Source of the DNA: Pseudomonadota bacterium
GTDB taxonomy: Bacteria; Pseudomonadota; Gammaproteobacteria; Burkholderiales; Burkholderiaceae
Direction of reading: 5' to 3'
Length of the DNA stretch: 21,999 nt
NCBI GenBank assembly: GCA_023441105.1
Contig: JAEZQX010000578.1
Span: forward strand, 1 to 21,999
The notes below the pieces were generated by a model that was given only the letters and a program-made list of their open reading frames with translations, ran no database searches and was not told where the DNA came from. Made by a program: the position numbers and the translations under genes. Positions 10,343 to 18,507 of this stretch are shown in pieces (positions within the stretch are counted from its first letter, which is position 1; every line of letters starts with the position of its first letter).

Positions 10343-10575
10343 TGTCGAACGCCATGGTTCAGATCAGGAACGTTCCGCCGGAGTTTCATCGCCGCCTGAA
10401 AGCGCGCGCGGCGCTGGAAGGCATGTCCATGTCCGACTACATCATGCGCGAAATCGGCAAGGCGCTCGAGCGACCAACACGCCAGGAGGTGCTAGATCGG
10501 CTTCGCTCCAAGCCTGTCAGGCGACTCTCCAGGAACGCGACTGATGCGGTCCGCGAGGAACGCATCGCGCGGTGA
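10342..10575 (+). CDS. VapB/FitA-type ribbon-helix-helix antitoxin
   Basis: This small protein (77 residues from this start) should neutralise the PIN toxin encoded downstream and repress its own operon as a DNA-binding dimer. The ribbon-helix-helix domain is at the N-terminus: VQIRNVPPEFHRRLKARAALEGMSMSDYIMREIGKAL in two pieces, the strand VQIRNVP followed by two helices, typical of FitA-like antitoxins. The C-terminal part (RPTRQEVLDRLRSK) is the usual toxin-binding tail. Three starts are in frame: TTG 10336, ATG 10342 and ATG 10354 (MVQIRNVPPE). The last gives the most family-like N-terminus, while ATG 10342 coincides with the predicted transcription start. Its stop overlaps the toxin's GTG start by two bases within the sequence GTGA. 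Confidence 0.88.
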   Translation: MSNAMVQIRNVPPEFHRRLKARAALEGMSMSDYIMREIGKALERPTRQEVLDRLRSKPVRRLSRNATDAVREERIAR

Positions 10576-10970
10576 TCGTGCTCGACGCCTCAGCTTTGGT
10601 GGAACTGCTCCTGCACACGCCAGCGGGCGCGGCGATCGACAAGCGTATCGCCGATCCTTCCATGGGATTGCATGTCCCTCATCTAGCAGATATCGAGGTG
10701 ACCCAGGTGTTTCGTCGGTATGTACGCGAGGACGACATCGCGGCAGCCGACGCAGCCGCTGCGCTCCAGGATCTCGATCTGCAGCGCCATCCACATGACC
10801 CAATGCTGCAGCGGGTCTGGCAACTGCGCGAGAACCTCCCGGCCTACGATGCCATCTACGTCGTCCTTGCCGAGGTGTTGAACAGCACCCTCTTGACGTG
10901 CGACGCCCGTCTGGCGCGGGCTCCCGGGCTGAGATGTCCGGTGGAAGTGATCAGTCCTTCCGTCGTCTAG
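10572..10970 (+). CDS. VapC/FitB-type PIN-domain ribonuclease toxin
   Basis: This 132-residue toxin is predicted to be a Mg-dependent endoribonuclease that cleaves tRNA or other RNA when released from its antitoxin. The four acidic residues of the PIN active site are all present: D5 (IVLDASALVELL), E42 (LADIEVTQ), D93 (LPAYDAIYVVLAE) and D111 (TCDARLAR). The toxin therefore looks intact. It starts at GTG, overlapping the antitoxin stop as GTGA, the standard arrangement for translational coupling. The reading frame ends 7 bases before the converging PrpF-like gene. The pair sits directly behind the bkd operon, with no repeats or mobile-element remnants at its edges. Confidence 0.92.
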   Translation: MIVLDASALVELLLHTPAGAAIDKRIADPSMGLHVPHLADIEVTQVFRRYVREDDIAAADAAAALQDLDLQRHPHDPMLQRVWQLRENLPAYDAIYVVLAEVLNSTLLTCDARLARAPGLRCPVEVISPSVV

Positions 10971-10977
10971 GAACCTC

Positions 10978-12111
10978 TTACGCGTACACCATTCCCTCGA
11001 ACAGCCGCCGGGTGGTGCGATAGAAGGAACCGTGCAATGCACGCCATCCGTGCGGGTCGGCGGCGACCTCCGCGTCGACGGTGATCACGCCGGAAGGCAT
11101 GCCGAGCCGCAGGCTGCCGATGCGCTGGCGACGGACATGTCGCGCAGGAATGGTTCCCTCGATCGCCGAGGCAACCGCTACGCAAAGGGAACCGGTCAAC
11201 GGCAAGGCCCGGTGTGGCTGGCCGCTCGAGATCATCCTGACGGTCAAGTCGGCTGCAGCCTCCGGCAACACCGATCCGTCGAGCGTCGCTGAATCCTGCG
11301 GTGCCGAGATGATCGCGATCATGGGTATGAGCCGCTTCATCCGTGCCGCCTGGAGATCGGCAGCGATTCCCATTGCAACCGATGCATGTTCCCGGATGGA
11401 AGCGATGCGCGCCAGCAATTCGGGCCGGGCATCGATCTCGTCCGGCAGTTCGGTGCCCGCAAGCCCGAGCGCGAAGGCGTCGATGAACACGCAGGCGTTG
11501 GCCGCATCGATCATCGAGACCTCTACCGATCCGATGCCATCGATCTCGAGCACGTCGTGCGGGCTTCCGGTCGGCATCAGCTTGCCGGTGGAAGCGCCAC
11601 CGGGCTCGAGGAAGTCCAGGCGCACGGGTGCGCCAGAACCTGAGACGCCAGGGATCACGAGATCACCTTCCTCCAGGCTTCGGCCGTCCGCGACCATGAA
11701 GGTGGAGCGGATGATCTTTCCGGTGTTGGTATTGTGGATGCGGACGGTCGTCTCGCCGTCGACTGCCGGCAGCAATCCCTCGTCGACGGCGAAGGGCCCG
11801 ATGGCCGACGACATGTTGCCGCAGTTGCCGCTGAAGTCGACCCGTGCTTCCTTCACCTGCACCTGGGCGAAGGTGTAGTCGACGTCCGCATCCGGCCGCG
11901 TCGGCGGCCCGATGATGCAAACCTTCGACAGCGAAGAAACGCCGCCGCCCATGCCGTCGAGTTGCCGGCCATAGGCGTCGGGGCTGCCCATCGCAGCGAG
12001 GAACAGACGGTTCCACGATGATCGATCCGCCGGCAGATCGGCGAGATGAAAGATCAACGCCTTGCTGGTGCCGCCACGCGCGAACACCGCACGGTACTTG
12101 CTCTTGGTCAC
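10978..12111 (-). CDS. PrpF-family isomerase (2-methylaconitate isomerase / 4-oxalomesaconate tautomerase-like)
   Basis: This PF04303-type protein has two diaminopimelate-epimerase-like halves, in a family that shifts double bonds or cis/trans-isomerises unsaturated tricarboxylates. The signature N-terminal segment AVFARGGTSKALIF, the block MGGGVSSLSKVCII (K63 from this start), NCGNMSSAIGPFAVDEG (C97) and IHNTNTGKII all match. The C-terminal region contains SGQPHRALPLTGSLCVAVA. No prpBCD or gallate/protocatechuate genes are nearby, so the substrate is undecided. The start is uncertain: GTG 12111 gives 377 residues and a family-like N-terminus; CTG 12126 has AAGGA in front; TTG 12186 lies upstream of a good -10 box and is less likely. 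It converges on the vapC gene with a 7-base gap. Confidence 0.85.
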   Translation of the reverse strand: MTKSKYRAVFARGGTSKALIFHLADLPADRSSWNRLFLAAMGSPDAYGRQLDGMGGGVSSLSKVCIIGPPTRPDADVDYTFAQVQVKEARVDFSGNCGNMSSAIGPFAVDEGLLPAVDGETTVRIHNTNTGKIIRSTFMVADGRSLEEGDLVIPGVSGSGAPVRLDFLEPGGASTGKLMPTGSPHDVLEIDGIGSVEVSMIDAANACVFIDAFALGLAGTELPDEIDARPELLARIASIREHASVAMGIAADLQAARMKRLIPMIAIISAPQDSATLDGSVLPEAAADLTVRMISSGQPHRALPLTGSLCVAVASAIEGTIPARHVRRQRIGSLRLGMPSGVITVDAEVAADPHGWRALHGSFYRTTRRLFEGMVYA

Positions 12112-12264
12112 GGATGGGTTACTCAGGTCGTGTCCTTGCGGGGGGACATTATGAACTTGCAGACAATGCGATCCGCGAGGTGGCAAGGCGGCGGTCGATC
12201 GATGATCGACGCGGACTTGGCGGACGGACCCAGCGCACCGGCACTTCCTGGGGACGGCGAGCCG
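12112..12264. promoter_or_regulatory. Control region of the PrpF-like gene with -10 box and palindrome
   Basis: On the minus strand a CATAAT -10-like hexamer (12148-12153, 5 of 6 consensus positions) lies about 40 bases before the GTG start. I see no good -35. Upstream of it, at 12194-12210, is a 17-bp inverted repeat with arms GTCGATC and GATCGAC around GAT, well placed for an activator or repressor. No T-run accompanies the repeat, so it is unlikely to be the terminator of the DUF3617 gene. Confidence 0.4.
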
Positions 12265-12804
12265 CTACTCGGGGAAGCAGGGCTCCGAGGCGGGATGCTC
12301 GTCGCGAACCTGCCGCGCCGGAGCGCCGTCGCCCGGCCGCCCGCTTGCCACGGCCCGCGCCACCACCCGCTGATAGAACGTCATGTTCTTGCCGCCCAGC
12401 TTGACGTCGAGTGTCCCGCGCAGCTGGTCCGTTTCGATCTGCCAGTCCGCGCTGCCGGTGGTGCCGTGGCCACCCTCGCAGCGCAGCTCGTAGTGCGCGC
12501 TGCCTTTCGCCTCGGAGCTCTTCTGCAGGCGGCAGTCCCGCAGCGAGACGTCGTCGAGCATCCAGAACGCGCGTGCGAGATCGCCGGGGTCGAGGCAACG
12601 CCGCTGCCGCACGATCGCATAGCGCAGGTTTTCCTCCAGGTGGGGCATGCCGGTCTCGGTGGTCACGTCGTAAAGGCGGGGCATGGATGACGGCGTCGGC
12701 GCCGCTCGATGGGCCGCGCCGTCGGCGAGCGCCACCGACGCAGCCGCCGCCAGCAGGACCGCGGCCGCCCCGACCATCGTCCGCCACCACCGCCCGGTCC
12801 GCAT
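12265..12804 (-). CDS. DUF3617-like exported protein
   Basis: This 179-residue protein has an N-terminal signal peptide or membrane anchor (RWWRTMVGAAAVLLAAAASVALADG) and should act in the periplasm. The mature part resembles DUF3617: a central segment with paired cysteines (RRCLDPGDLARAF, RDCRLQKSS, ELRCEGG) followed by the alternating strand pattern DWQIETDQLRGTLDVKL, where the family usually has a description of substrate-bound beta strands. Function of the family is unknown. A strong GGAGG ribosome site precedes the ATG by nine bases. It is divergent from the DUF937 gene and upstream of the PrpF-like gene with a 153-base gap, so probably a separate unit. Confidence 0.75.
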   Translation of the reverse strand: MRTGRWWRTMVGAAAVLLAAAASVALADGAAHRAAPTPSSMPRLYDVTTETGMPHLEENLRYAIVRQRRCLDPGDLARAFWMLDDVSLRDCRLQKSSEAKGSAHYELRCEGGHGTTGSADWQIETDQLRGTLDVKLGGKNMTFYQRVVARAVASGRPGDGAPARQVRDEHPASEPCFPE

Positions 12805-13070
12805 GATTCGAAACCTCCACGACCTGCGAGTCTATTACCGTCACGGCGCCGAGTCTGTGCCCGGACCGCAGGAACCGTCATCCCGGATCTTGCGGTCGGA
12901 CAAGGTGGGACGAACCGGGGCAGGTGTTCGCGTTCTCCCCCGCCGCTTCCAGCATACCGACGCCTTCGCAGCGGTCTTTCGGCGGACGCTACCATGAGCC
13001 TCGACCCGGGATGCACCCGTGTCCCGGCCCGCCAGCCCCAACCGGCCTTCGCTGCCGACTGGAGAACAAG

Positions 13071-13802
13071 ATGCCGAACCTCACCGACGAGTTGTACTCG
13101 CAATTGCAGGGCGCGCCGCTGCAGCAGATTTCGCAGCAACTCGGCGTCGAGCCGCAACAGGCCGAACAGGCGGTTGGCGCAGCGCTGCCGCTGCTGCTCG
13201 GCGCGCTGGGACGGAACGCATCGCAACCGGATGGCGCGCAGGCGCTTTTCGGCGCCCTCAACCGCGACCACGGCAGCATGGACCTGGGCAGCCTGCTCGG
13301 CGCGGTTCTCGGCGGCGGTGCCGGCGGTGCCATTGGCGCAGGTGGCGCAGGTGGCGCAGGTGGCGCAGGCGGCGGACTTGGCGGCCTGCTCGGCGGCCTG
13401 CTGGGTGGCGGCCAGACGCAGGAAGGCGGCACCGGCTTCCCGCAATTCGGCGGACGCCAGGCGGATGCCGACGGCATGCTGGGCCACATCTTCGGCGAGC
13501 GCACGCAACGCGCCGAGCAAGGCCTCGGCCAGGCGACCGGCCTCGGCAGCAGCAACGCGCACGACCTGCTGCGGATCCTGGCCCCGATCGTCATGACCTT
13601 CCTGGCGCAGCGCTTTACCCGCGGCGGTGCCGATCCGGGCGGCCTGCAGCAGGCCCTGGGCCAGGAGCGGGAACAGATCGGCCAGCAGGGAGGTCTTGGC
13701 GGCGGGCTGCTGGGGGCGGTGCTCGACCAGGACGGCGACGGCAAGGTCGACTTCAACGACCTGCTCAAGGCGGGCGCCGGCATGCTCGGCGGCAGACGCT
13801 GA
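13071..13802 (+). CDS. DUF937 protein with Gly-rich linker and EF-hand-like loop
   Basis: This 243-residue protein is of the DUF937 (YidB-like) family, with no signal peptide and unknown function. The N-terminal domain (1-85) has the Gln-rich helical pattern LQQISQQLGVEPQQAEQAVGAALPLLLGAL. A Gly/Ala/Leu-rich linker (about 86-125) contains four GAG repeats, then a second helical domain (HDLLRILAPIVMTFLAQRF). The C-terminus carries DQDGDGKVDFND, which has acidic residues at positions 1, 3, 5, 9 and 12, as in a calcium-binding EF-hand loop. I chose the ATG at 13071 because it has GGAG upstream and begins the conserved domain. It is probably a single-gene unit ended by the terminator at 13827-13853. 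Confidence 0.85.
   Translation: MPNLTDELYSQLQGAPLQQISQQLGVEPQQAEQAVGAALPLLLGALGRNASQPDGAQALFGALNRDHGSMDLGSLLGAVLGGGAGGAIGAGGAGGAGGAGGGLGGLLGGLLGGGQTQEGGTGFPQFGGRQADADGMLGHIFGERTQRAEQGLGQATGLGSSNAHDLLRILAPIVMTFLAQRFTRGGADPGGLQQALGQEREQIGQQGGLGGGLLGAVLDQDGDGKVDFNDLLKAGAGMLGGRR
13335..13370. repeat. Four tandem copies of a 9-bp unit within the DUF937 gene
   Basis: The unit GGCGCAGGT occurs three times in perfect tandem, followed by a fourth copy with one change in the last base. It encodes repeated Gly-Ala-Gly in the flexible linker. Because it is in multiples of three, slippage would lengthen or shorten the linker without breaking the frame. It is too short and spacer-free to be CRISPR. Confidence 0.9.
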
Positions 13803-13826
13803 CCGTTTCCCGCATTCAACCCGTGA

Positions 13827-13853
13827 CGGCCGCGGAACATCGCGGCCGTTTTC
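13827..13853 (+). terminator. Intrinsic terminator after the DUF937 gene
   Basis: A 9-bp perfect stem, ACGGCCGCG pairing with CGCGGCCGT, encloses a 6-base loop and runs into TTTT and then C. It lies 25 bases after the DUF937 stop codon, so it should insulate the iron-regulated receptor promoter beyond from readthrough. The T-run is short but the stem is almost entirely G-C. Confidence 0.8.
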
Positions 13854-13906
13854 ATTCCGGAATCCGGTCATTGCGCCGAAGCCGGCAAGGAGGCGGGATT
13901 TCTCTT

Positions 13907-13934
13907 TTGACTTGGTAATGCGAATCAGTATCAT
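13907..13934 (+). promoter_or_regulatory. Sigma-70 promoter of the siderophore receptor operon, overlapping a Fur box
   Basis: TTGACT (13907-13912, 5 of 6) and TATCAT (13929-13934, 5 of 6) are separated by 16 bases. The -10 element is inside the Fur-box-like palindrome at 13919-13933, so Fur binding would block polymerase directly. The predicted leader to the receptor ATG is about 100 bases. Confidence 0.7.
13919..13933. promoter_or_regulatory. Fur box (7-1-7 form)
   Basis: TGCGAAT-C-AGTATCA matches the 7-1-7 Fur consensus TGATAAT-N-ATTATCA at 11 of 14 positions. It lies over the promoter of a Fiu-like receptor, the expected target of an iron-dependent repressor. A related site with the same left half (TGCGAATCA) is found at 21912-21926. 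Confidence 0.75.
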
Positions 13935-14044
13935 TCGTGCTCCGATCATTAACAAGAAACACGCTGTCTCCGGCGGGCAATGCCTTCTTTGCCACCGCTG
14001 GCGAATCCCGGCGTGGAACTCAAGAGCCTGGAGCACGACCCCCA

Positions 14045-16396
14045 ATGACGCATATCCGCAGTCGCAAGCATCCAATCGTCCAGCAACCCCGGGTGCAGCA
14101 GGCGCTGGCTGCCGCCATCGCTACCCTGTCATTGCCGGGCATCCAGGGCATCGGTCACGCCCAGACCCAAGCCCAGCCTCAAAGCCAGGCTCAGGCTCAG
14201 ATCCATGCCCAGGCTCAAGGCCAGGCCCAGGCTCAGAAGGCCCAGGCGACGCTGCCGGAGATCAAGGTCGAAGGCGCGGCGGTGAACGACTACAAGGCCG
14301 ACACCGTCGCCAACCCGAAGTACACCCGGCCGATCGCGGAAACGCCGCAGACGATCAGCGTGATCCGCAAGGAGATCCTGCAGGAGCAATCGGCAACCAC
14401 GCTGGCCGAAGCGTTGCGCAACACGCCGGGCGTGACCATGCTGATGGGCGAGAACGGCAACACCTCGACCGGCGATTCGATCTTCATGCGCGGCTTCGAC
14501 ACCCAGGGCAGCATCTTCATCGACGGCGTGCGCGATGTCGGCACCTATTCGCGGGACACGTTCAACGTCGAGCAGGTCGAGGTGGTGAAGGGGCCTGCCG
14601 GCGCCGACATCGGCCGCGGCTCGCCGACCGGCTACATCAACCTGATCAGCAAGGTGCCGCTGGCGGAGGACTTCGCCATCGGCAGCATTGGCATCAGCAG
14701 CGAATCATGGGGGCGCGCCACGGCCGACCTCAATCGCACGATGCCGGGCCTCGGCAGCGGCACCGCCCTGCGGCTCAACGTGATGAAGCAGCAAGGCGAC
14801 GTGCCGGGCCGTGATCGCGTCACCAACGACGCCTGGGCAGTGGCGCCAACGCTCGCGCTGGGACTGGGCACGTCGACCCGGGTCTACCTATCGGCAATGC
14901 ACTTCGAGCGCGATGCCGTGCCCGACGGCGGCCTGCCCACCGTCGGCCTGCGCGGCTACTACAACGCCGACCTCGCCCGCGCCGGCGTCACCCCGGCACG
15001 CGTCGACACCGACAACTTCTACGGCTCGCACGTCGACCACGACAAGGTCGAGGTCGACATGCTCACCGTGCGCATCGAGCACGACCTGGCCTCCGGTGCG
15101 AAGCTGCGCAACATCTCGCGCTACGGCCGCAGCCGGCAGGACTTCCTGGTGACCGGCGTCTTCAACGCGAACTTCCCGAATCCGGCCGATCCGGCGACCT
15201 GGAACGTCGACCTGCGACCGCACGGCAAGGACCAGCGCAACGAGATCATCGCCAACCAGACCAGCATAAGCGGCGATTTTGCAACCGGTAGCGTGAGGCA
15301 CACGGTCAGCGGCGGCGTCGAATTCCTCTATGAGAAGCAGAGCAACAACACACTCGTGCGGGTCGGCGACCAGGTGCCGAACAACCTCTACAACCCGAGC
15401 CCGGACATCCCGTTCGCGCCGGTGCTGCCGGACGGCGCCTCGACCAGCGGCAACACCACCACGATCGGCCTCTACGCGAACGACACCCTGGCCATCACCA
15501 ATCGCTTCGAGGTGACCGGCGGCCTGCGCCTCGACAGGTACCGCACGGAAACGACCAGCATCCCGGCAACCGGTGCAACCGTTCCAGCCACGTCGCTGGC
15601 GAAGTCCGACCTCCTGACGACCTGGAAGCTCGGCGCGCTCTACAAGCTCGCGCCGAACGGCAATGTCTATGCCGCCTACGGTTACTCCGAGAAGCCGCCC
15701 GGCAGCGACAACTTCACGTTGAACGCCGGAGAGCCGAACGCGACCACCGGCCTCATCAATGCCAACACCTTCAACCTCGATCCGCAGGAGGCCGACAACA
15801 TCGAGCTGGGCACCAAGTGGAACCTGCTTGGTAACCGCCTGGCGGTCACTGCCGCGCTGTTCCGCACCGTGATCCGCAATGACCTGGCGCAGCAGGACGC
15901 GGTGACCGGCGAGGTCATCCAGTACGGCAAGCGGCGAGTGCAGGGCCTCGAGCTCGGTGCCGTCGGAGAGCTGAGCTCCAACTGGCTGATCAGCGCCGGC
16001 TTGGCACGGATGGACACCGAGGTGACCGAGGCGGCATCGACCCAGCCGACGCAACAGGGGGCGGCCATCAACTGGTCGCCCAAGCTCTCGATCACCGCCT
16101 GGACCACCTATCGCCTGCCCTTCGGGCTGACGGTCGGCGGCGGCGCGCGCTACCTGTCGAGCCAGCAGCGCCAGGTCAACAACGCCGTCACGCCGACCAC
16201 CAGCATGCCGCAGATCGACAGCTACGTGGTGTTCGATGCGATGGCCGCCTACGAGGTCAACCGCAATTTCTCCCTGCAGCTGAACGTCTACAATCTGGGC
16301 GACAAGTTCTACGTCGCATCGATGAACAACGCCGGCAACCGCTACACCCTGGGAACGCCCCGCTATGCGCTGCTGTCGGCCAACCTGAAGTTCTGA
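14045..16396 (+). CDS. TonB-dependent catecholate siderophore receptor, Fiu-like
   Basis: This 783-residue outer-membrane receptor, powered by TonB-ExbBD, imports ferric catecholate siderophores or their breakdown products. A signal peptide (residues about 1-39, ending GHAQ) is followed by a Gln-Ala-rich stretch (40-68) and a TonB-box-like LPEIKVEG. The plug domain shows [77 protein letters not shown]. The beta-barrel runs to a C-terminal Phe (LLSANLKF), as required for outer-membrane insertion. Start at ATG 14045 is chosen for its GGAG ribosome site 11 bases upstream and for the signal peptide. PiuC follows after 19 bases, as in many Fiu/PiuA loci, and the Fur-controlled promoter lies upstream. 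Confidence 0.95.
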   Translation: MTHIRSRKHPIVQQPRVQQALAAAIATLSLPGIQGIGHAQTQAQPQSQAQAQIHAQAQGQAQAQKAQATLPEIKVEGAAVNDYKADTVANPKYTRPIAETPQTISVIRKEILQEQSATTLAEALRNTPGVTMLMGENGNTSTGDSIFMRGFDTQGSIFIDGVRDVGTYSRDTFNVEQVEVVKGPAGADIGRGSPTGYINLISKVPLAEDFAIGSIGISSESWGRATADLNRTMPGLGSGTALRLNVMKQQGDVPGRDRVTNDAWAVAPTLALGLGTSTRVYLSAMHFERDAVPDGGLPTVGLRGYYNADLARAGVTPARVDTDNFYGSHVDHDKVEVDMLTVRIEHDLASGAKLRNISRYGRSRQDFLVTGVFNANFPNPADPATWNVDLRPHGKDQRNEIIANQTSISGDFATGSVRHTVSGGVEFLYEKQSNNTLVRVGDQVPNNLYNPSPDIPFAPVLPDGASTSGNTTTIGLYANDTLAITNRFEVTGGLRLDRYRTETTSIPATGATVPATSLAKSDLLTTWKLGALYKLAPNGNVYAAYGYSEKPPGSDNFTLNAGEPNATTGLINANTFNLDPQEADNIELGTKWNLLGNRLAVTAALFRTVIRNDLAQQDAVTGEVIQYGKRRVQGLELGAVGELSSNWLISAGLARMDTEVTEAASTQPTQQGAAINWSPKLSITAWTTYRLPFGLTVGGGARYLSSQQRQVNNAVTPTTSMPQIDSYVVFDAMAAYEVNRNFSLQLNVYNLGDKFYVASMNNAGNRYTLGTPRYALLSANLKF

Positions 16397-16415
16397 CGAA
16401 GACGGGGTCGCTGTC

Positions 16416-17099
16416 TTGTTGCTGCACATTCCGGCGGTCCTCTCGCGCGAGCAGGTGCTGCAGTTCCGCCGCGAGCTCGACGGCACCGACTGGATCGACG
16501 GGCGCGCCACGGTTGGACCGCAGGGCGCGCAGGTCAAGCAGAACCGGCAGTTGCCGGAAGAGTCGCCGGTCGGGCAGCGGCTGGGACGCTTAATCCTGGA
16601 GGCGCTCGGCCGCCATCCGCTGTTCCTGTCCGCGGTGCTGCCGTTGCGCACGTCGCCGCCGCTGTTCAACCGCTACGCCGGCGGCGAGCACTACGGCCTG
16701 CACATCGACGGCGCCATGCGCGCGATCGCCGGTTCGGACCGGATCCTGCGCACCGACGTATCGTCGACGCTGTTCCTCACGGACCCCGAGGACTACGACG
16801 GCGGCGACCTGGTGGTCGTCGACACTTATGGAACCCACGAGGTCAAGCTGCCGGCCGGCGACCTGATCGTCTATCCGGCAACCAGCCTGCATCGCGTCGA
16901 CCCGGTGACGCGCGGCGTGCGGACCTGTTCCTTCTTCTGGACCCAGAGCATGGTGGCCGACGATGGTCGCCGGACGATGCTCTTCGAGCTCGACCAGGGC
17001 ATCCAGAAGCTGCGGGCTCGCATCGGGGACTGCGAGGAGGTCGTCGCCCTCACCGGTCACTATCACAACCTGGTCAGGCAGTGGGCCAACGTCGGCTGA
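16416..17099 (+). CDS. piuC: PiuC/YbiX-type Fe(II)- and 2-oxoglutarate-dependent PKHD hydroxylase
   Basis: This 227-residue dioxygenase is cotranscribed with siderophore receptors in many bacteria. Its substrate is not established. The metal-binding triad is visible: H96 and D98 in [10 protein letters not shown], and H159 in [11 protein letters not shown], with R169 positioned for 2-oxoglutarate. The family signatures [11 protein letters not shown] and [25 protein letters not shown] are intact. The start is TTG at 16416, giving the characteristic MLLHIP N-terminus with GGGG about ten bases upstream; no ATG or GTG fits as well. The length is as expected for the family. It runs convergently toward the diflavin reductase gene with a 13-base gap. 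Confidence 0.95.
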   Translation: MLLHIPAVLSREQVLQFRRELDGTDWIDGRATVGPQGAQVKQNRQLPEESPVGQRLGRLILEALGRHPLFLSAVLPLRTSPPLFNRYAGGEHYGLHIDGAMRAIAGSDRILRTDVSSTLFLTDPEDYDGGDLVVVDTYGTHEVKLPAGDLIVYPATSLHRVDPVTRGVRTCSFFWTQSMVADDGRRTMLFELDQGIQKLRARIGDCEEVVALTGHYHNLVRQWANVG

Positions 17100-17112
17100 A
17101 GACCGTCGACCC

Positions 17113-18507
17113 TCAGTAGACGTCGCGGCGATAGCGTCCCGCCTGCGCCAGATCGTCGAGAGCGCGCCGGCCGAGGATCGCGGCCAGTGCCTGGTCTACC
17201 CCGCTCGCCATGCCGACGAGGCTGCCGCAGACATAGATTGCCGCGCCGGCATCGACCCACCGACGAACGTCCTCGGCTGCCGCGGCAAGCCGATGCTGGA
17301 CGTAGCGACGCTCCGGCTGGTCGCGGGAGAAGACGATGTCGGCGCGTTCGAGCACGCCGTCACGCTGCCAGTCGCCGATCAGCTCACGGCAATGGAAATC
17401 GGTGGCAGCGTTGCGCTCGCCGTACAGCAGCCAGTTGCGGCCGGCCCCGCCTGCCTTTTCCGTCCCCGCTCGCGCTCGCGCCCGGATCAGACCCAGCAGG
17501 CCGGCCAGTCCGGAGCCATTGCCGACCAGGATCAGCGGTCGCGCGAGGTTGCCGCCAAGCCTGAATTGCTGGTGCATGCGGATGCGCGCCATGACCGGAT
17601 CACCCGGCGCAGCGTCGCGGGTGAGCCAGCCGGAAGCCAGCCCGATGCCGCCATCCGGGCGCACCTCCTGGCGGACCAACAGGCGGACGCTGCCGTCCGA
17701 AGGCAACGAGGCGATCGAATAGTCGCGTGGCCGGGCATCACTGCCGGCTGCACGTACCTGGAGCAGGTCGCCGGCTTCCCACTGCGGCGACTCCCCGGAC
17801 TGCGGGACCAGTTCGATCTCGAAGAGCGGATTGCCGGCGCCTCCCGGATTCAGGTGGCGCCGCGATCGCAGGCGCCATTGGCCGAACGATGCCGGCTGCC
17901 AGCCCGACAAGTGGCCGCTGCCGGCGATGCCGCCCAGCCGCTGCTGCCAGTCGCGCAACGCCGACTCGTCGCCGCCGTCGACGTCGACGCGATCGAACAG
18001 CGGCTGCGCGCCTTGCCGCGCCAGCCAATGCTCGAGCGCCATGCCGAAGCCGCGGAAGTTGGCATAGGCGCGATCGCCCATCGCGAGGACGCCGTAGCGC
18101 AGTTGCTGCAGGGGCAGCTGCGCGGCCATCAGCCGGCGGGCAAACAGCGCCGCATTGTCCGGCGGGTCGCCTTCCCCGTAGGTGCTGACCAGGAACAGCG
18201 CCCGGTGTGCATTGCTCAGGTCGTCGGCCGCCACATCCGACAGCGCCACGACCCTGGAGGGCACGCCGGCGACCTTCAGCGACCTGGCCGTCTGCCAGGC
18301 CAGCGATTGCGCCGTGCCGGTCTGGCTGGCGAAGGCCACCAGCACCGGGCTTGCTTCGCGCGCGGCAGGCAGCAGCGCCGCCGCTTCGGCGGCGGCTGCT
18401 CGTCGCTTGCGCCGCTCGCCCAGGAAGACGAAGGCGCAGAGAACGGCATAGGCGGCCACCACCGCCGCGGCTGCCAGCAGGCGGTCGAGCTCGACGATCG
18501 GCGTCAT
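17113..18507 (-). CDS. Membrane-anchored diflavin reductase (flavodoxin + ferredoxin-NADP reductase domains, CysJ-like)
   Basis: This 464-residue protein likely moves electrons from NADPH through FAD to FMN and on to a membrane or envelope partner. One N-terminal helix (about residues 10-30, AAAAVVAAYAVLCAFVFLG) is followed by ERRKRR, which by the positive-inside rule puts the enzyme domains in the cytoplasm. The flavodoxin domain covers about 54-200 (FASQTGTAQSLAWQTA, STYGEGDPPDNA). FAD binding shows in ARPRDYSIASLP, NADP binding in LILVGNGSGLAGLLGL and YVCGSLVGMASGVDQAL. It resembles the alpha subunit of sulfite reductase, but no hemoprotein partner or cysteine gene is nearby. It is the last gene of the PepSY operon; its ATG overlaps the ApbE stop as ATGA, so translation is coupled. 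Confidence 0.9.
   Translation of the reverse strand: MTPIVELDRLLAAAAVVAAYAVLCAFVFLGERRKRRAAAAEAAALLPAAREASPVLVAFASQTGTAQSLAWQTARSLKVAGVPSRVVALSDVAADDLSNAHRALFLVSTYGEGDPPDNAALFARRLMAAQLPLQQLRYGVLAMGDRAYANFRGFGMALEHWLARQGAQPLFDRVDVDGGDESALRDWQQRLGGIAGSGHLSGWQPASFGQWRLRSRRHLNPGGAGNPLFEIELVPQSGESPQWEAGDLLQVRAAGSDARPRDYSIASLPSDGSVRLLVRQEVRPDGGIGLASGWLTRDAAPGDPVMARIRMHQQFRLGGNLARPLILVGNGSGLAGLLGLIRARARAGTEKAGGAGRNWLLYGERNAATDFHCRELIGDWQRDGVLERADIVFSRDQPERRYVQHRLAAAAEDVRRWVDAGAAIYVCGSLVGMASGVDQALAAILGRRALDDLAQAGRYRRDVY

Noticed and set aside
10307..12210. VapBC pair considered as part of a mobile island
   Set aside because: No integrase, transposase, flanking direct repeat or tRNA edge is visible, and base composition looks similar to its neighbours.
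13335..13370. Tandem repeat considered as a CRISPR remnant
   Set aside because: Units are 9 bp with no spacers and lie in frame inside a coding region.
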